Below, piece by piece: positions 10,007-23,700 of a stretch of 64,000 nt of DNA. The DNA comes from Auanema rhodensis (lineage: Eukaryota > Nematoda > Chromadorea > Rhabditida > Rhabditidae), in assembly GCA_964057225.1 (NCBI GenBank), contig OZ059898.1, positions 10,974,001 to 11,038,000 on the forward strand, written 5' to 3'. The number at the start of each line of letters is the position of its first letter. Within the stretch, counting starts at the first letter, position 1. A model generated the notes under the pieces. The model saw only the letters and a program-made list of their open reading frames with translations. It was not told the DNA's origin and searched no databases. Position numbers and translations under genes: made by a program.

Positions 10007-12948
10007 GTCATTCTGGCCGAGTGGTCTAAGGCGCTGCGTTCAGGTCGCAGTCCTCTCCGGAGGGCGCAGGTTCGAATCCTGCGAATGACAGTATCTTTTT
10101 GGAAACCAAATCACTTTTTTAATTTCAAAGCAGCGCCTTAAAGTTTCGGCGGAAAGTGAAGCTCACAACTGTTTTTGACATGTCATTCTGATCTAGTGAA
10201 CTGAGGCGCTGCGGCCAGTTCGCAGTATTTTCAGTATTGCTGTGAAAACTGAATCATTTTTCTAATTTCAAACCAGCGCCTTAAATTTTTGGCTCAAAAT
10301 ATAGCTAATAACTGTTGTTATTATGTCATTCTGGCCGAGTGGTCTAAGGCGCTGCGTTCAGGTGGCAGTCCTCTCCGGAGGGCGCAGGTTCGAATCCTAC
10401 GGATGACAGTATCTTTTTGGAAACCAAATCACTTTTTTAATTTCAAACCAGCGCCTTAAAGTTTCAGCGATAACTGAAGCTCACAACTGTTTTTGCCATG
10501 TCATTCTGAACTAGTGAACTGAGGCGCTGCGCCCGTTCGCAGTATTATCAGTATTGCTTTGAAAACCGAATCATTTTTCTAATTTCAAACCAGCGCCTTA
10601 AATTTTTGGCTCAAAATAAAGCTAATAACTGTAGTTATCATGTCATTCTGGCCGAGTGGTCTAAGGCGCTGCGTTCAGGTCGCAGTCCTCTCCGGAGGGC
10701 GCAGGTTCGAATCCTGCGGATGACAGTATCTTTTTGGAAACCCAATCACTTTTTTAATTTCAAACAAGCGCCTTAAAGTTTTGGCGGAAGCTGAAGCTCA
10801 CAACTGTTTTTGCCATGTCATTCTGAACTAGTGAACTGAGGCGCTGCGCCCGTTCGCAGTATTATCAGTATTGCTTTGAAAACCGAATCATTTTTCTAAT
10901 TTCAAACCAGCGCCTTAAATTTTTGGCTCAAAATATAGCTAATAACTGTTGTTATCATGTCATTCTGGCCGAGTGGTCTAAGGCGCTGCGTTCAGGTCGC
11001 AGTCCTCTCCGGAGGGCGCAGGTTCGAATCCTGCGGATGACAGTATCTTTTTGGAAACCAAATCACTTTTTTAATTTCAAACCAGCGCCTTAAAGTTTTG
11101 GCGGAAACTGAAGCTCACAACTGTGTTTGCCATGTCATTCTGATCTAGTGAACTGAGGCGCTGCGGCCAGTTCGCAGTATTATCAGTATTGCTTTGAAAA
11201 CCGAATCATCTTTCTAATTTCAAACCAGCGCCTTAAATTTTTGGCTCAAAATAAAGCTAATAACTGTAGTTATCATGTCATTCTGGCCGAGTGGTCTAAG
11301 GCGCTGCGTTCAGGTCGCAGTCCTCTCCGGAGGGCGCAGGTTCGAATCCTGCGAATGACAGTATCTTTTTGGAAACCAAATCACTTTTTTAATTTCAAAG
11401 CAGCGCCTTAAAGTTTCGGCGGAAAGTGAAGCTCACAACTGTTTTTGACATGTCATTCTGATCTAGTGAACTGAGGCGCTGCGGCCAGTTCGCAGTATTT
11501 TCAGTATTGCTGTGAAAACTGAATCATTTTTCTAATTTCAAACCAGCGCCTTAAATTTTTGGCTCAAAATATAGCTAATAACTGTTGTTATTATGTCATT
11601 CTGGCCGAGTGGTCTAAGGCGCTGCGTTCAGGTCGCAGTCCTCTCCGGAGGGCGCAGGTTCGAATCCTGCGGATGACAGTATCTTTTTGGAAACCAAATC
11701 ACTTTTTTAATTTCAAACCAGCGCCTTAAAGTTTCAGCGATAACTGAAGCTCACAACTGTTTTTGCCATGTCATTCTGAACTAGTGAACTGAGGCGCTGC
11801 GCCCGTTCGCAGTATTATCAGTATTGCTTTGAAAACCGAATCATTTTTCTAATTTCAAACCAGCGCCTTAAATTTTTGGCTCAAAATATAGCTAATAACT
11901 GTTGTTATCATGTCATTCTGGCCGAGTGGTCTAAGGCGCTGCGTTCAGGTCGCAGTCCTCTCCGGAGGGCGCAGGTTCAAATCCTGCGGATGACAGTATC
12001 TTTTTGGAAACCAAATCACTTTTTTAATTTCAAACCAGCGCCTTAAAGTTTTGGCGGAAACTGAAGCTCACAACTGTGTTTGCCATGTCATTCTGATCTA
12101 GTGAACTGAGGCGCTGCGGCCAGTTCGCAGTATTATCAGTATTGCTTTGAAAACCGAATCATCTTTCTAATTTCAAACCAGCGCCTTAAATTTTTGGCTC
12201 AAAATAAAGCTAATAACTGTAGTTATCATGTCATTCTGGCCGAGTGGTCTAAGGCGCTGCGTTCAGGTCGCAGTCCTCTCCGGAGGGCGCAGGTTCGAAT
12301 CCTGCGAATGACAGTATCTTTTTGGAAACCAAATCACTTTTTTAATTTCAAAGCAGCGCCTTAAAGTTTCGGCGGAAAGTGAAGCTCACAACTGTTTTTG
12401 ACATGTCATTCTGATCTAGTGAACTGAGGCGCTGCGGCCAGTTCGCAGTATTTTCAGTATTGCTGTGAAAACTGAATCATTTTTCTAATTTCAAACCAGC
12501 GCCTTAAATTTTTGGCTCAAAATATAGCTAATAACTGTTGTTATCATGTCATTCTGGCCGAGTGGTCTAAGGCGCTGCGTTCAGGTCGCAGTCCTCTCCG
12601 GAGGGCGCAGGTTCGAATCCTGCGGATGACAGTATCTTTTTGGAAACCAAATCACTTTTTTAATTTCAAACCAGCGCCTTAAAGTTTCAGCGATAACTGA
12701 AGCTCACAACTGTTTTTGCCATGTCATTCTGAACTAGTGAACTGAGGCGCTGCGCCCGTTCGCAGTATTATCAGTATTGCTTTGAAAACCGAATCATTTT
12801 TCTAATTTCAAACCAGCGCCTTAAATTTTTGGCTCAAAATATAGCTAATAACTGTTGTTATCATGTCATTCTGGCCGAGTGGTCTAAGGCGCTGCGTTCA
12901 GGTCGCAGTCCTCTCCGGAGGGCGCAGGTTCGAATCCTGCGGATGACA
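10007..12948 (+). tRNA. Array block: 10 tRNA-Leu(CAG) genes
   Basis: Starts: 10007, 10325, 10642, 10959, 11277, 11595, 11912, 12230, 12548, 12865. A three-to-four unit module repeats here: the copy ending GAATGAC occurs at 10007, 11277 and 12230, at offsets of 1270 and then 953 bp. Each is followed by a unit whose remnant has 'tattttcag' where most have 'tattatcag'. This looks like successive unequal exchange. Confidence 0.92.
10325..10408 (+). tRNA. tRNA-Leu(CAG), two stem mismatches
   Basis: The 3' anticodon strand is GGCAG (G:G next to the loop) and the T-stem 3' strand is CCTAC (C:A). The likely sister copies at 11595 and 12548 lack both changes, so they arose after the module duplication. 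Confidence 0.8.
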
Positions 12949-13181
12949 GTATCTTTTTGGAAACCAAATCACTTTTTTAATTTCAAACCAGCGCCTTAAA
13001 GTTTTGGCGGAAACTGAAGCTCACAACTGTGTTTGCCATGTCATTCTGATCTAGTGAACTGAGGCGCTGCGCCCGTTCGTAGTATTATCAGTATTGTTTT
13101 GAAAACCGAATCATCTTTCTAATTTCAAACCAGCGCCTTGAATTTTTGGCTCAAAATAAAGCTAATAACTGTTGTTATCAT

Positions 13182-13265
13182 GTCATTCTGGCCGAGTGGT
13201 CTAAGGCGCTGCGTTCAGGTCGAAGTCTTCTCCGGAGGGCGCAGGTTCGAATCCTGCGGATGACA
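13182..13265 (+). tRNA. tRNA-Leu(CAG), CGAAG anticodon-stem variant
   Basis: The 3' anticodon strand is CGAAG (G:A at 29:41) and the variable stem is CTTC/GAGG with a G:U. The CGAAG change is shared with 15402 and 24286, so it spread by block copying. Confidence 0.8.
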
Positions 13266-16200
13266 GTATCTTTTTGGAAACCAAATCACTTTTTTAATTT
13301 CAAACAAGCGTCTTATAGTTTCAGCGGAAACTGAAGCTCACAACTGTTTTTGCCATGTCATTCTGATCTAGTGAACTGAGGCGCTGCGCCCGTTTGCAGT
13401 ATTATCCGTATTGCTTTGAAAACCGAATCATTTTTCTAATTTCAAACCAGCGCCTTAAATTTTTGGCTCAAAATATAGCTAATAACTGTTGTTATCATGT
13501 CATTCTGGCCGAGTGGTCTAAGGCGCTGCGTTCAGGTCGCAGTCCTCTCCGGAGGGCGCAGGTTCGAATCCTGCGGATGACAGTATTTTTTTGGAAACCA
13601 AATCACTTTTTTAATTTCAAACAAGCGTCTTATAGTTTCAGCGGAAACTGAAGCTCACAACTGTTTTTGCCATGTCATTCTGATCTAGTGAACTGAGGCG
13701 CTGTGCCCGTTTGCAGTATTATCCGTATTGCTTTGAAAACCGAATCATCTTTCTAATTTCAAACCAGCGCCTTAAATGTTTGGCTCAAAATGAAGCTAAT
13801 AACTGTTGTTATCATGTCATTCTGGCCGAGTGGTCTAAGGCGCTGCGTTCAGGTCGCAGTCCTCTCCGGAGGGCGCAGGTTCGAATCCTGCGGATGACAG
13901 TATCTTTTTGGAAACCAAATCACTTTTTTAATTTCAAACCAGCGCCTTAAAGTTTTGGCGGAAACTGAAGCTCACAACTGTTTTTGCCATGTCATTCTGA
14001 TCTAGTGAACTGAGGCGCTGCGCCCGTTTGCAGTATTATCCGTATTGCTTTGAAAACCGAATCATCTTTCTAATTTCAAACCAGCGCCTTAAATTTTTGG
14101 CTCAAAATAAAGCTAATAACTGTAGTTATCATGTCATTCTGGCCGAGTGGTCTAAGGCGCTGCGTTCAGGTCGCAGTCCTCTCCGGAGGGCGCAGGTTCG
14201 AATCCTGCGGATGACAGTATTTTTTTGGAAACCAAATCACTTTTTTAATTTCAAACCAGCGCCTTAAAGTTTCGGCGGAAACTGAAGCTCACAACTGTTT
14301 TTGCCGTGTCATTCTGAACTAGTGAACTGAGGCGCTGCGGCCAGTTCGCAGTATTATCAGTATTGCTTTGAAAACTGAATCATTTTTCTAATTTCAAACC
14401 AGCGCCTTCAATGTTTGGCTCAAAATAAAGCTAATAACTGTAGTTATCATGTCATTCTGGCCGAGTGGTCTAAGGCGCTGCGTTCAGGTCGCAGTCCTCT
14501 CCGGAGGGCGCAGGTTCGAATCCTGCGAATGACAGTATCTTTTTGGAAACCAAATCACTTTTTTAATTTCAAACCAGCGCCTTAAAGTTTTGGCGGAAAC
14601 TGAAGCTCACAACTGTTTTTGCCATGTCATTCTGAACTAGTGAACTGAGGCGCTGCGCCCGTTCGTAGTATTATCAGTATTGTTTTGAAAACCGAATCAT
14701 CTTTCTAATTTCAAACCAGCGCCTTGAATTTTTGGCTCAAAATAAAGCTAATAACTGTTGTTATCATGTCATTCTGGCCGAGTGGTCTAAGGCGCTGCGT
14801 TCAGGTCGCAGTCCTCTCCGGAGGGCGCAGGTTCGAATCCTGCGGATGACAGTATCTTTTTGGAAACCAAATCACTTTTTTAATTTCAAACCAGCGCCTT
14901 AAAGTTTTGGCGGAAACTGAAGCTCACAACTGTTTTTGCCATGTCATTCTGATCTAGTGAACTGAGGCGCTGCGCCCGTTTGCAGTATTATCCGTATTGC
15001 TTTGAAAACCGAATCATCTTTCTAATTTCAAACCAGCGTCTTAAATTTTTGGCTCAAAATAAAGCTAATAACTGTAGTTATCATGTCATTCTGGCCGAGT
15101 GGTCTAAGGCGCTGCGTTCAGGTCGCAGTCCTCTCCGGAGGGCGCAGGTTCGAATCCTGCGGATGACAGTATCTTTTTGGAAACCAAATCACTTTTTTAA
15201 TTTCAAACAAGCGTCTTATAGTTTCAGCGGAAACTGAAGCTCACAACTGTTTTTGCCATGTCATTCTGATCTAGTGAACTGAGGCGCTGCGCCCGTTCGT
15301 AGTATTATCAGTATTGTTTTGAAAACCGAATCATCTTTCTAATTTCAAACCAGCGCCTTGAATTTTTGGCTCAAAATAAAGCTAATAACTGTTGTTATCA
15401 TGTCATTCTGGCCGAGTGGTCTAAGGCGCTGCGTTCAGGTCGAAGTCCTCTCCGGAGGGCGCAGGTTCGAATCCTGCGGATGACAGTATCTTTTTGGAAA
15501 CCAAAACACTTTTTTAATTTCAAACAAGCGTCTTATAGTTTCAGCGGAAACTGAAGCTCACAACTGTTTTTGCCATGTCATTCTGATCTAGTGAACTGAG
15601 GCGCTGCGCCCGTTTGCAGTATTATCCGTATTGCTTTGAAAACCGAATCATCTTTCTAATTTCAAACAAGCGCCTTAAATGTTTGGCTCAAAATGAAGCT
15701 AATAACTGTTGTTATCATGTCATTCTGGCCGAGTGGTCTAAGGCGCTGCGTTCAGGTCGCAGTCCTCTCCGGAGGGCGCAGGTTCGAATCCTGCGGATGA
15801 CAGTATCTTTTTGGAAACCAAATCACTTTTTTAATTTCAAACAAGCGCCTTAAAGTTTCAGCGATAACTGAAGCTCACAACTGTTTTTGCCATGTCATTC
15901 TGAACTAGTGAACTGAGGCGCTGCGCCCGTTCGCAGTATTATCAGTATTGCTTTGAAAACCGAATCATTTTTCTAATTTCAAACCAGCGCCTTAAATGTT
16001 TGGCTCAAAATAAAGCTAATAACTGTAGTTATCATGTCATTCTGGCCGAGTGGTCTAAGGCGCTGCGTTCAGGTCGCAGTCCTCTCCGGAGGGCGCAGGT
16101 TCGAATCCTGCGGATGACAGTATCTTTTTGGAAACCAAATCACTTTTTTAATTTTAAACAAGCGTCTTAAAGTTTCAGCGGAAACTGAAGCTCACAACTG

Positions 16201-17388
16201 TTTTTGCCATGTCATTCTGAACTAGTGAACTGAGGCGCTGCGGCCAGTTCGCAGTATTATCAGTATTGCTTTGAAAACCGAATCATCTTTCTAATTTCAA
16301 ACCAGCGCCTTAAATTTTTGGCTCAAAATAAAGCTAATAACTGTAGTTATCATGTCATTCTGGCCGAGTGGTCTAAGGCGCTGCGTTCAGGTCGCAGTCC
16401 TCTCCGGAGGGCGCAGGTTCGAATCCTGCGGATGACAGTATTTTTTTGGAAACCAAATCACTTTTTTAATTTCAAACAAGCGTCTTATAGTTTCAGCGGA
16501 AACTGAAGCTCACAACTGTTTTTGCCATGTCATTCTGATCTAGTGAACTGAGGCGCTGTGCCCGTTTGCAGTATTATCCGTATTGCTTTGAAAACCGAAT
16601 CATCTTTCTAATTTCAAACCAGCGCCTTAAATGTTTGGCTCAAAATGAAGCTAATAACTGTTGTTATCATGTCATTCTGGCCGAGTGGTCTAAGGCGCTG
16701 CGTTCAGGTCGCAGTCCTCTCCGGAGGGCGCAGGTTCGAATCCTGCGGATGACAGTATCTTTTTGGAAACCAAATCACTTTTTTAATTTCAAACCAGCGC
16801 CTTAAAGTTTTGGCGGAAACTGAAGCTCACAACTGTTTTTGCCATGTCATTCTGATCTAGTGAACTGAGGCGCTGCGCCCGTTTGCAGTATTATCCGTAT
16901 TGCTTTGAAAACCGAATCATCTTTCTAATTTCAAACCAGCGCCTTAAATTTTTGGCTCAAAATAAAGCTAATAACTGTAGTTATCATGTCATTCTGGCCG
17001 AGTGGTCTAAGGCGCTGCGTTCAGGTCGCAGTCCTCTCCGGAGGGCGCAGGTTCGAATCCTGCGAATGACAGTATCTTTTTGGAAACCAAATCACTTTTT
17101 TAATTTCAAACCAGCGCCTTAAAGTTTTGGCGGAAACTGAAGCTCACAACTGTTTTTGCCATGTCATTCTGAACTAGTGAACTGAGGCGCTGCGCCCGTT
17201 CGTAGTATTATCAGTATTGTTTTGAAAACCGAATCATCTTTCTAATTTCAAACCAGCGCCTTGAATTTTTGGCTCAAAATAAAGCTAATAACTGTTGTTA
17301 TCATGTCATTCTGGCCGAGTGGTCTAAGGCGCTGCGTTCAGGTCGCAGTCCTCTCCGGAGGGCGCAGGTTCGAATCCTGCGGATGACA
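13182..17388 (+). tRNA. Array block: 14 tRNA-Leu(CAG) genes
   Basis: Starts: 13182, 13499, 13816, 14133, 14451, 14768, 15085, 15402, 15719, 16036, 16354, 16671, 16988, 17305. In this block the remnant often reads GTTTGCAGTATTATCCG, and the downstream flank often has 'aagcgtcttatag'. Several copies (13499, 14133, 16354) carry a T7 terminator in place of T5. Module 13499-13816 recurs at 16354-16671. Confidence 0.92.
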
Positions 17389-18256
17389 GTATCTTTTTGG
17401 AAACCAAATCACTTTTTTAATTTCAAACCAGCGCCTTAAAGTTTTGGCGGAAACTGAAGCTCACAACTGTTTTTGCCATGTCATTCTGATCTAGTGAACT
17501 GAGGCGCTGCGCCCGTTTGCAGTATTATCCGTATTGCTTTGAAAACCGAATCATCTTTCTAATTTCAAACCAGCGCCTTAAATTTTTGGCTCAAAATAAA
17601 GCTAATAACTGTAGTTATCATGTCATTCTGGCCGAGTGGTCTAAGGCGCTGCGTTCAGGTCGCAGTCCTCTCCGGAGGGCGCAGGTTCGAATCCTGCGGA
17701 TGACAGTATCTTTTTGGAAACCAATTCACTTTTTTAATTTCAAACAAGCGTCTTATAGTTTCAGCGGAAACTGAAGCTCACAACTGTTTTTGCCATGTCA
17801 TTCTGATCTAGTGAACTGAGGCGCTGCGCCCGTTCGCAGTATTATCAGTATTGCTTTGAAAACCGAATCATTTTTCTAATTTCAAACCAGCGCCTTAAAT
17901 TTTTGGCTCAAAATATAGCTAATAACTGTTGTTATCATGTCATTCTGGCCGAGTGGTCTAAGGCGCTGCGTTCAGGTCGCAGTCCTCTCCGGAGGGCGCA
18001 GGTTCGAATCCTGCGGATGACAGTATCTTTTTGGAAACCAAATCACTTTTTTAATTTCAAACCAGCGCCTTAAAGTTTTGGCGGAAACTGAAGCTCACAA
18101 CTGTGTTTGCCATGTCATTCTGATCTAGTGAACTGAGGCGCTGCGGCCAGTTCGCAGTATTATCAGTATTGCTTTGAAAACCGAATCATCTTTCTAATTT
18201 CAAACCAGCGCCTTAAATTTTTGGCTCAAAATAAAGCTAATAACTGTAGTTATCAT

Positions 18257-18340
18257 GTCATTCTGGCCGAGTGGTCTAAGGCGCTGCGTTCAGGTCGCTG
18301 TCCTCTCCGGAGGGCGCAGGTTCGAATCCTGCGGATGACA
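18257..18340 (+). tRNA. tRNA-Leu(CAG), U:U in anticodon stem
   Basis: The 3' anticodon strand is CGCTG, giving U:U at 28:42. It is duplicated at 19844 by the 1587-bp block duplication. Confidence 0.82.
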
Positions 18341-18891
18341 GTATCTTTTTGGAAACCAAATCACTTTTTTAATTTTAAACAAGCGTCTTAAAGTTTCAGC
18401 GGAAACTGAAGCTCACAACTGTTTTTGCCATGTCATTCTGAACTAGTGAACTGAGGCGCTGCGGCCAGTTCGCAGTATTATCAGTATTGCTTTGAAAACT
18501 GAATCATTTTTCTAATTTCAAACCAGCGCCTTAAATGTTTGGCTCAAAATGAAGCTAATAACTGTAGTTATCATGTCATTCTGGCCGAGTGGTCTAAGGC
18601 GCTGCGTTCAGGTCGCAGTCCTCTCCGGAGGGCGCAGGTTCGAATCCTGCGGATGACAGTATTTTTTTGGAAACCAAATCACTTTTTTAATTTCAAACAA
18701 GCGTCTTATAGTTTCAGCGGAAACTGAAGCTCACAACTGTTTTTGCCATGTCATTCTGATCTAGTGAACTGAGGCGCTGTGCCCGTTTGCAGTATTATCC
18801 GTATTGCTTTGAAAACCGAATCATCTTTCTAATTTCAAACCAGCGCCTTAAATGTTTGGCTCAAAATGAAGCTAATAACTGTTGTTATCAT

Positions 18892-18975
18892 GTCATTCTG
18901 GCCGAGTGGTCTAAGGCGCTGCGTTCAGGTCGCAGTCCTCTCCGGATTGCGCAGGTTCGAATCCTGCGGATGACA
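18892..18975 (+). tRNA. tRNA-Leu(CAG), variable-arm mutant
   Basis: The 3' side of the long variable arm is GGATTGC where most copies have GGAGGGC, so the CCTC/GAGG stem loses two pairs. The same allele is at 20479, 22066 and 22701. The long variable arm is a leucine/serine tRNA identity feature, so charging or stability could change. Confidence 0.83.
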
Positions 18976-20796
18976 GTATCTTTTTGGAAACCAAATCACT
19001 TTTTTAATTTCAAACCAGCGCCTTAAAGTTTTGGCGGAAACTGAAGCTCACAACTGTTTTTGCCATGTCATTCTGATCTAGTGAACTGAGGCGCTGCGCC
19101 CGTTTGCAGTATTATCCGTATTGCTTTGAAAACCGAATCATCTTTCTAATTTCAAACCAGCGCCTTAAATTTTTGGCTCAAAATAAAGCTAATAACTGTA
19201 GTTATCATGTCATTCTGGCCGAGTGGTCTAAGGCGCTGCGTTCAGGTCGCAGTCCTCTCCGGAGGGCGCAGGTTCGAATCCTGCGGATGACAGTATCTTT
19301 TTGGAAACCAATTCACTTTTTTAATTTCAAACAAGCGTCTTATAGTTTCAGCGGAAACTGAAGCTCACAACTGTTTTTGCCATGTCATTCTGATCTAGTG
19401 AACTGAGGCGCTGCGCCCGTTCGCAGTATTATCAGTATTGCTTTGAAAACCGAATCATTTTTCTAATTTCAAACCAGCGCCTTAAATTTTTGGCTCAAAA
19501 TATAGCTAATAACTGTTGTTATCATGTCATTCTGGCCGAGTGGTCTAAGGCGCTGCGTTCAGGTCGCAGTCCTCTCCGGAGGGCGCAGGTTCGAATCCTG
19601 CGGATGACAGTATCTTTTTGGAAACCAAATCACTTTTTTAATTTCAAACCAGCGCCTTAAAGTTTTGGCGGAAACTGAAGCTCACAACTGTGTTTGCCAT
19701 GTCATTCTGATCTAGTGAACTGAGGCGCTGCGGCCAGTTCGCAGTATTATCAGTATTGCTTTGAAAACCGAATCATCTTTCTAATTTCAAACCAGCGCCT
19801 TAAATTTTTGGCTCAAAATAAAGCTAATAACTGTAGTTATCATGTCATTCTGGCCGAGTGGTCTAAGGCGCTGCGTTCAGGTCGCTGTCCTCTCCGGAGG
19901 GCGCAGGTTCGAATCCTGCGGATGACAGTATCTTTTTGGAAACCAAATCACTTTTTTAATTTTAAACAAGCGTCTTAAAGTTTCAGCGGAAACTGAAGCT
20001 CACAACTGTTTTTGCCATGTCATTCTGAACTAGTGAACTGAGGCGCTGCGGCCAGTTCGCAGTATTATCAGTATTGCTTTGAAAACTGAATCATTTTTCT
20101 AATTTCAAACCAGCGCCTTAAATGTTTGGCTCAAAATGAAGCTAATAACTGTAGTTATCATGTCATTCTGGCCGAGTGGTCTAAGGCGCTGCGTTCAGGT
20201 CGCAGTCCTCTCCGGAGGGCGCAGGTTCGAATCCTGCGGATGACAGTATTTTTTTGGAAACCAAATCACTTTTTTAATTTCAAACAAGCGTCTTATAGTT
20301 TCAGCGGAAACTGAAGCTCACAACTGTTTTTGCCATGTCATTCTGATCTAGTGAACTGAGGCGCTGTGCCCGTTTGCAGTATTATCCGTATTGCTTTGAA
20401 AACCGAATCATCTTTCTAATTTCAAACCAGCGCCTTAAATGTTTGGCTCAAAATGAAGCTAATAACTGTTGTTATCATGTCATTCTGGCCGAGTGGTCTA
20501 AGGCGCTGCGTTCAGGTCGCAGTCCTCTCCGGATTGCGCAGGTTCGAATCCTGCGGATGACAGTATCTTTTTGGAAACCAAATCACTTTTTTAATTTCAA
20601 ACCAGCGCCTTAAAGTTTTGGCGGAAACTGAAGCTCACAACTGTGTTTGCCATGTCATTCTGATCTAGTGAACTGAGGCGCTGCGGCCAGTTCGCAGTAT
20701 TATCAGTATTGCTTTGAAAACCGAATCATCTTTCTAATTTCAAACCAGCGCCTTAAATTTTTGGCTCAAAATAAAGCTAATAACTGTAGTTATCAT

Positions 20797-23700
20797 GTCA
20801 TTCTGGCCGAGTGGTCTAAGGCGCTGCGTTCAGGTCGCAGTCCTCTCCGGAGGGCGCAGGTTCGAATCCTGCGAATGACAGTATCTTTTTGGAAACCAAA
20901 TCACTTTTTTAATTTCAAAGCAGCGCCTTAAAGTTTCGGCGGAAAGTGAAGCTCACAACTGTTTTTGACATGTCATTCTGATCTAGTGAACTGAGGCGCT
21001 GCGGCCAGTTCGCAGTATTTTCAGTATTGCTGTGAAAACTGAATCATTTTTCTAATTTCAAACCAGCGCCTTAAATTTTTGGCTCAAAATATAGCTAATA
21101 ACTGTTGTTATTATGTCATTCTGGCCGAGTGGTCTAAGGCGCTGCGTTCAGGTCGCAGTCCTCTCCGGAGGGCGCAGGTTCGAATCCTGCGGATGACAGT
21201 ATCTTTTTGGAAACCAAATCACTTTTTTAATTTCAAACCAGCGCCTTAAAGTTTCAGCGATAACTGAAGCTCACAACTGTTTTTGCCATGTCATTCTGAA
21301 CTAGTGAACTGAGGCGCTGCGCCCGTTCGCAGTATTATCAGTATTGCTTTGAAAACCGAATCATTTTTCTAATTTCAAACCAGCGCCTTAAATTTTTGGC
21401 TCAAAATATAGCTAATAACTGTTGTTATCATGTCATTCTGGCCGAGTGGTCTAAGGCGCTGCGTTCAGGTCGCAGTCCTCTCCGGAGGGCGCAGGTTCGA
21501 ATCCTGCGGATGACAGTATCTTTTTGGAAACCAAATCACTTTTTTAATTTCAAACCAGCGCCTTAAAGTTTTGGCGGAAACTGAAGCTCACAACTGTGTT
21601 TGCCATGTCATTCTGATCTAGTGAACTGAGGCGCTGCGCCCGTTCGCAGTATTATCAGTATTGCTTTGAAAACCGAATCATTTTTCTAATTTCAAACCAG
21701 CGCCTTAAATTTTTGGCTCAAAATAAAGCTAATAACTGTAGTTATCATGTCATTCTGGCCGAGTGGTCTAAGGCGCTGCGTTCAGGTCGCAGTCCTCTCC
21801 GGAGGGCGCAGGTTCGAATCCTGCGGATGACAGTATCTTTTTGGAAACCAAATCACTTTTTTAATTTCAAACCAGCGCCTAAAAGTTTTGGCGGAAACTG
21901 AAGCTCACAACTGTTTTTGCCATGTCATTCTGAACTAGTGAACTGAGGCGCTGCGCCCGTTCGTAGTATTATCAGTATTGTTTTGAAAACCGAATCATCT
22001 TTCTAATTTCAAACCAGCGCCTTGAATTTTTGGCTCAAAATAAAGCTAATAACTGTTGTTATCATGTCATTCTGGCCGAGTGGTCTAAGGCGCTGCGTTC
22101 AGGTCGCAGTCCTCTCCGGATTGCGCAGGTTCGAATCCTGCGGATGACAGTATCTTTTTGGAAACCAAATCACTTTTTTAATTTCAAACCAGCGCCTTAA
22201 AGTTTTGGCGGAAACTGAAGCTCACAACTGTGTTTGCCATGTCATTCTGATCTAGTGAACTGAGGCGCTGCGGCCAGTTCGCAGTATTATCAGTATTGCT
22301 TTGAAAACCGAATCATCTTTCTAATTTCAAACCAGCGCCTTAAATTTTTGGCTCAAAATAAAGCTAATAACTGTAGTTATCATGTCATTCTGGCCGAGTG
22401 GTCTAAGGCGCTGCGTTCAGGTCGCAGTCCTCTCCGGAGGGCGCAGGTTCGAATCCTGCGGATGACAGTATCTTTTTGGAAACCAAATCACTTTTTTAAT
22501 TTCAAACCAGCGCCTTAAAGTTTCAGCGATAACTGAAGCTCACAACTGTTTTTGCCATGTCATTCTGAACTAGTGAACTGAGGCGCTGCGCCAGTTCGCA
22601 GTATTATCAGTATTGCTTTGAAAACTGAATCATTTTTCTAATTTCAAACCAGCGCCTTAAATGTTTGGCTCAAAATGAAGCTAATAACTGTTGTTATCAT
22701 GTCATTCTGGCCGAGTGGTCTAAGGCGCTGCGTTCAGGTCGCAGTCCTCTCCGGATTGCGCAGGTTCGAATCCTGCGGATGACAGTATCTTTTTGGAAAC
22801 CAAATCACTTTTTTAATTTCAAACCAGCGCCTTAAAGTTTTGGCGGAAACTGAAGCTCACAACTGTGTTTGCCATGTCATTCTGATCTAGTGAACTGAGG
22901 CGCTGCGGCCAGTTCGCAGTATTATCAGTATTGCTTTGAAAACCGAATCATCTTTCTAATTTCAAACCAGCGCCTTAAATTTTTGGCTCAAAATAAAGCT
23001 AATAACTGTAGTTATCATGTCATTCTGGCCGAGTGGTCTAAGGCGCTGCGTTCAGGTCGCAGTCCTCTCCGGAGGGCGCAGGTTCGAATCCTGCGAATGA
23101 CAGTATCTTTTTGGAAACCAAATCACTTTTTTAATTTCAAAGCAGCGCCTTAAAGTTTCGGCGGAAAGTGAAGCTCACAACTGTTTTTGACATGTCATTC
23201 TGATCTAGTGAACTGAGGCGCTGCGGCCAGTTCGCAGTATTTTCAGTATTGCTGTGAAAACTGAATCATTTTTCTAATTTCAAACCAGCGCCTTAAATTT
23301 TTGGCTCAAAATATAGCTAATAACTGTTGTTATTATGTCATTCTGGCCGAGTGGTCTAAGGCGCTGCGTTCAGGTCGCAGTCCTCTCCGGAGGGCGCAGG
23401 TTCGAATCCTGCGGATGACAGTATCTTTTTGGAAACCAATCACTTTTTTAATTTCAAACCAGCGCCTTAAAGTTTCAGCGATAACTGAAGCTCACAACTG
23501 TTTTTGCCATGTCATTCTGAACTAGTGAACTGAGGCGCTGCGCCCGTTCGCAGTATTATCAGTATTGCTTTGAAAACCGAATCATTTTTCTAATTTCAAA
23601 CCAGCGCCTTAAATTTTTGGCTCAAAATATAGCTAATAACTGTTGTTATCATGTCATTCTGGCCGAGTGGTCTAAGGCGCTGCGTTCAGGTCGCAGTCCT

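Larger units (their letters stand above)
17622..20562 (+). tRNA. Array block: 10 tRNA-Leu(CAG) genes in two 5-unit copies
   Basis: Starts: 17622, 17939, 18257, 18575, 18892, then 19209, 19526, 19844, 20162, 20479. The second five match the first five in order at an exact offset of 1587 bp, including two unusual genes (18257/19844 and 18892/20479). This is a recent tandem duplication of five units, roughly 17480-19066 and 19067-20653. Confidence 0.93.
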
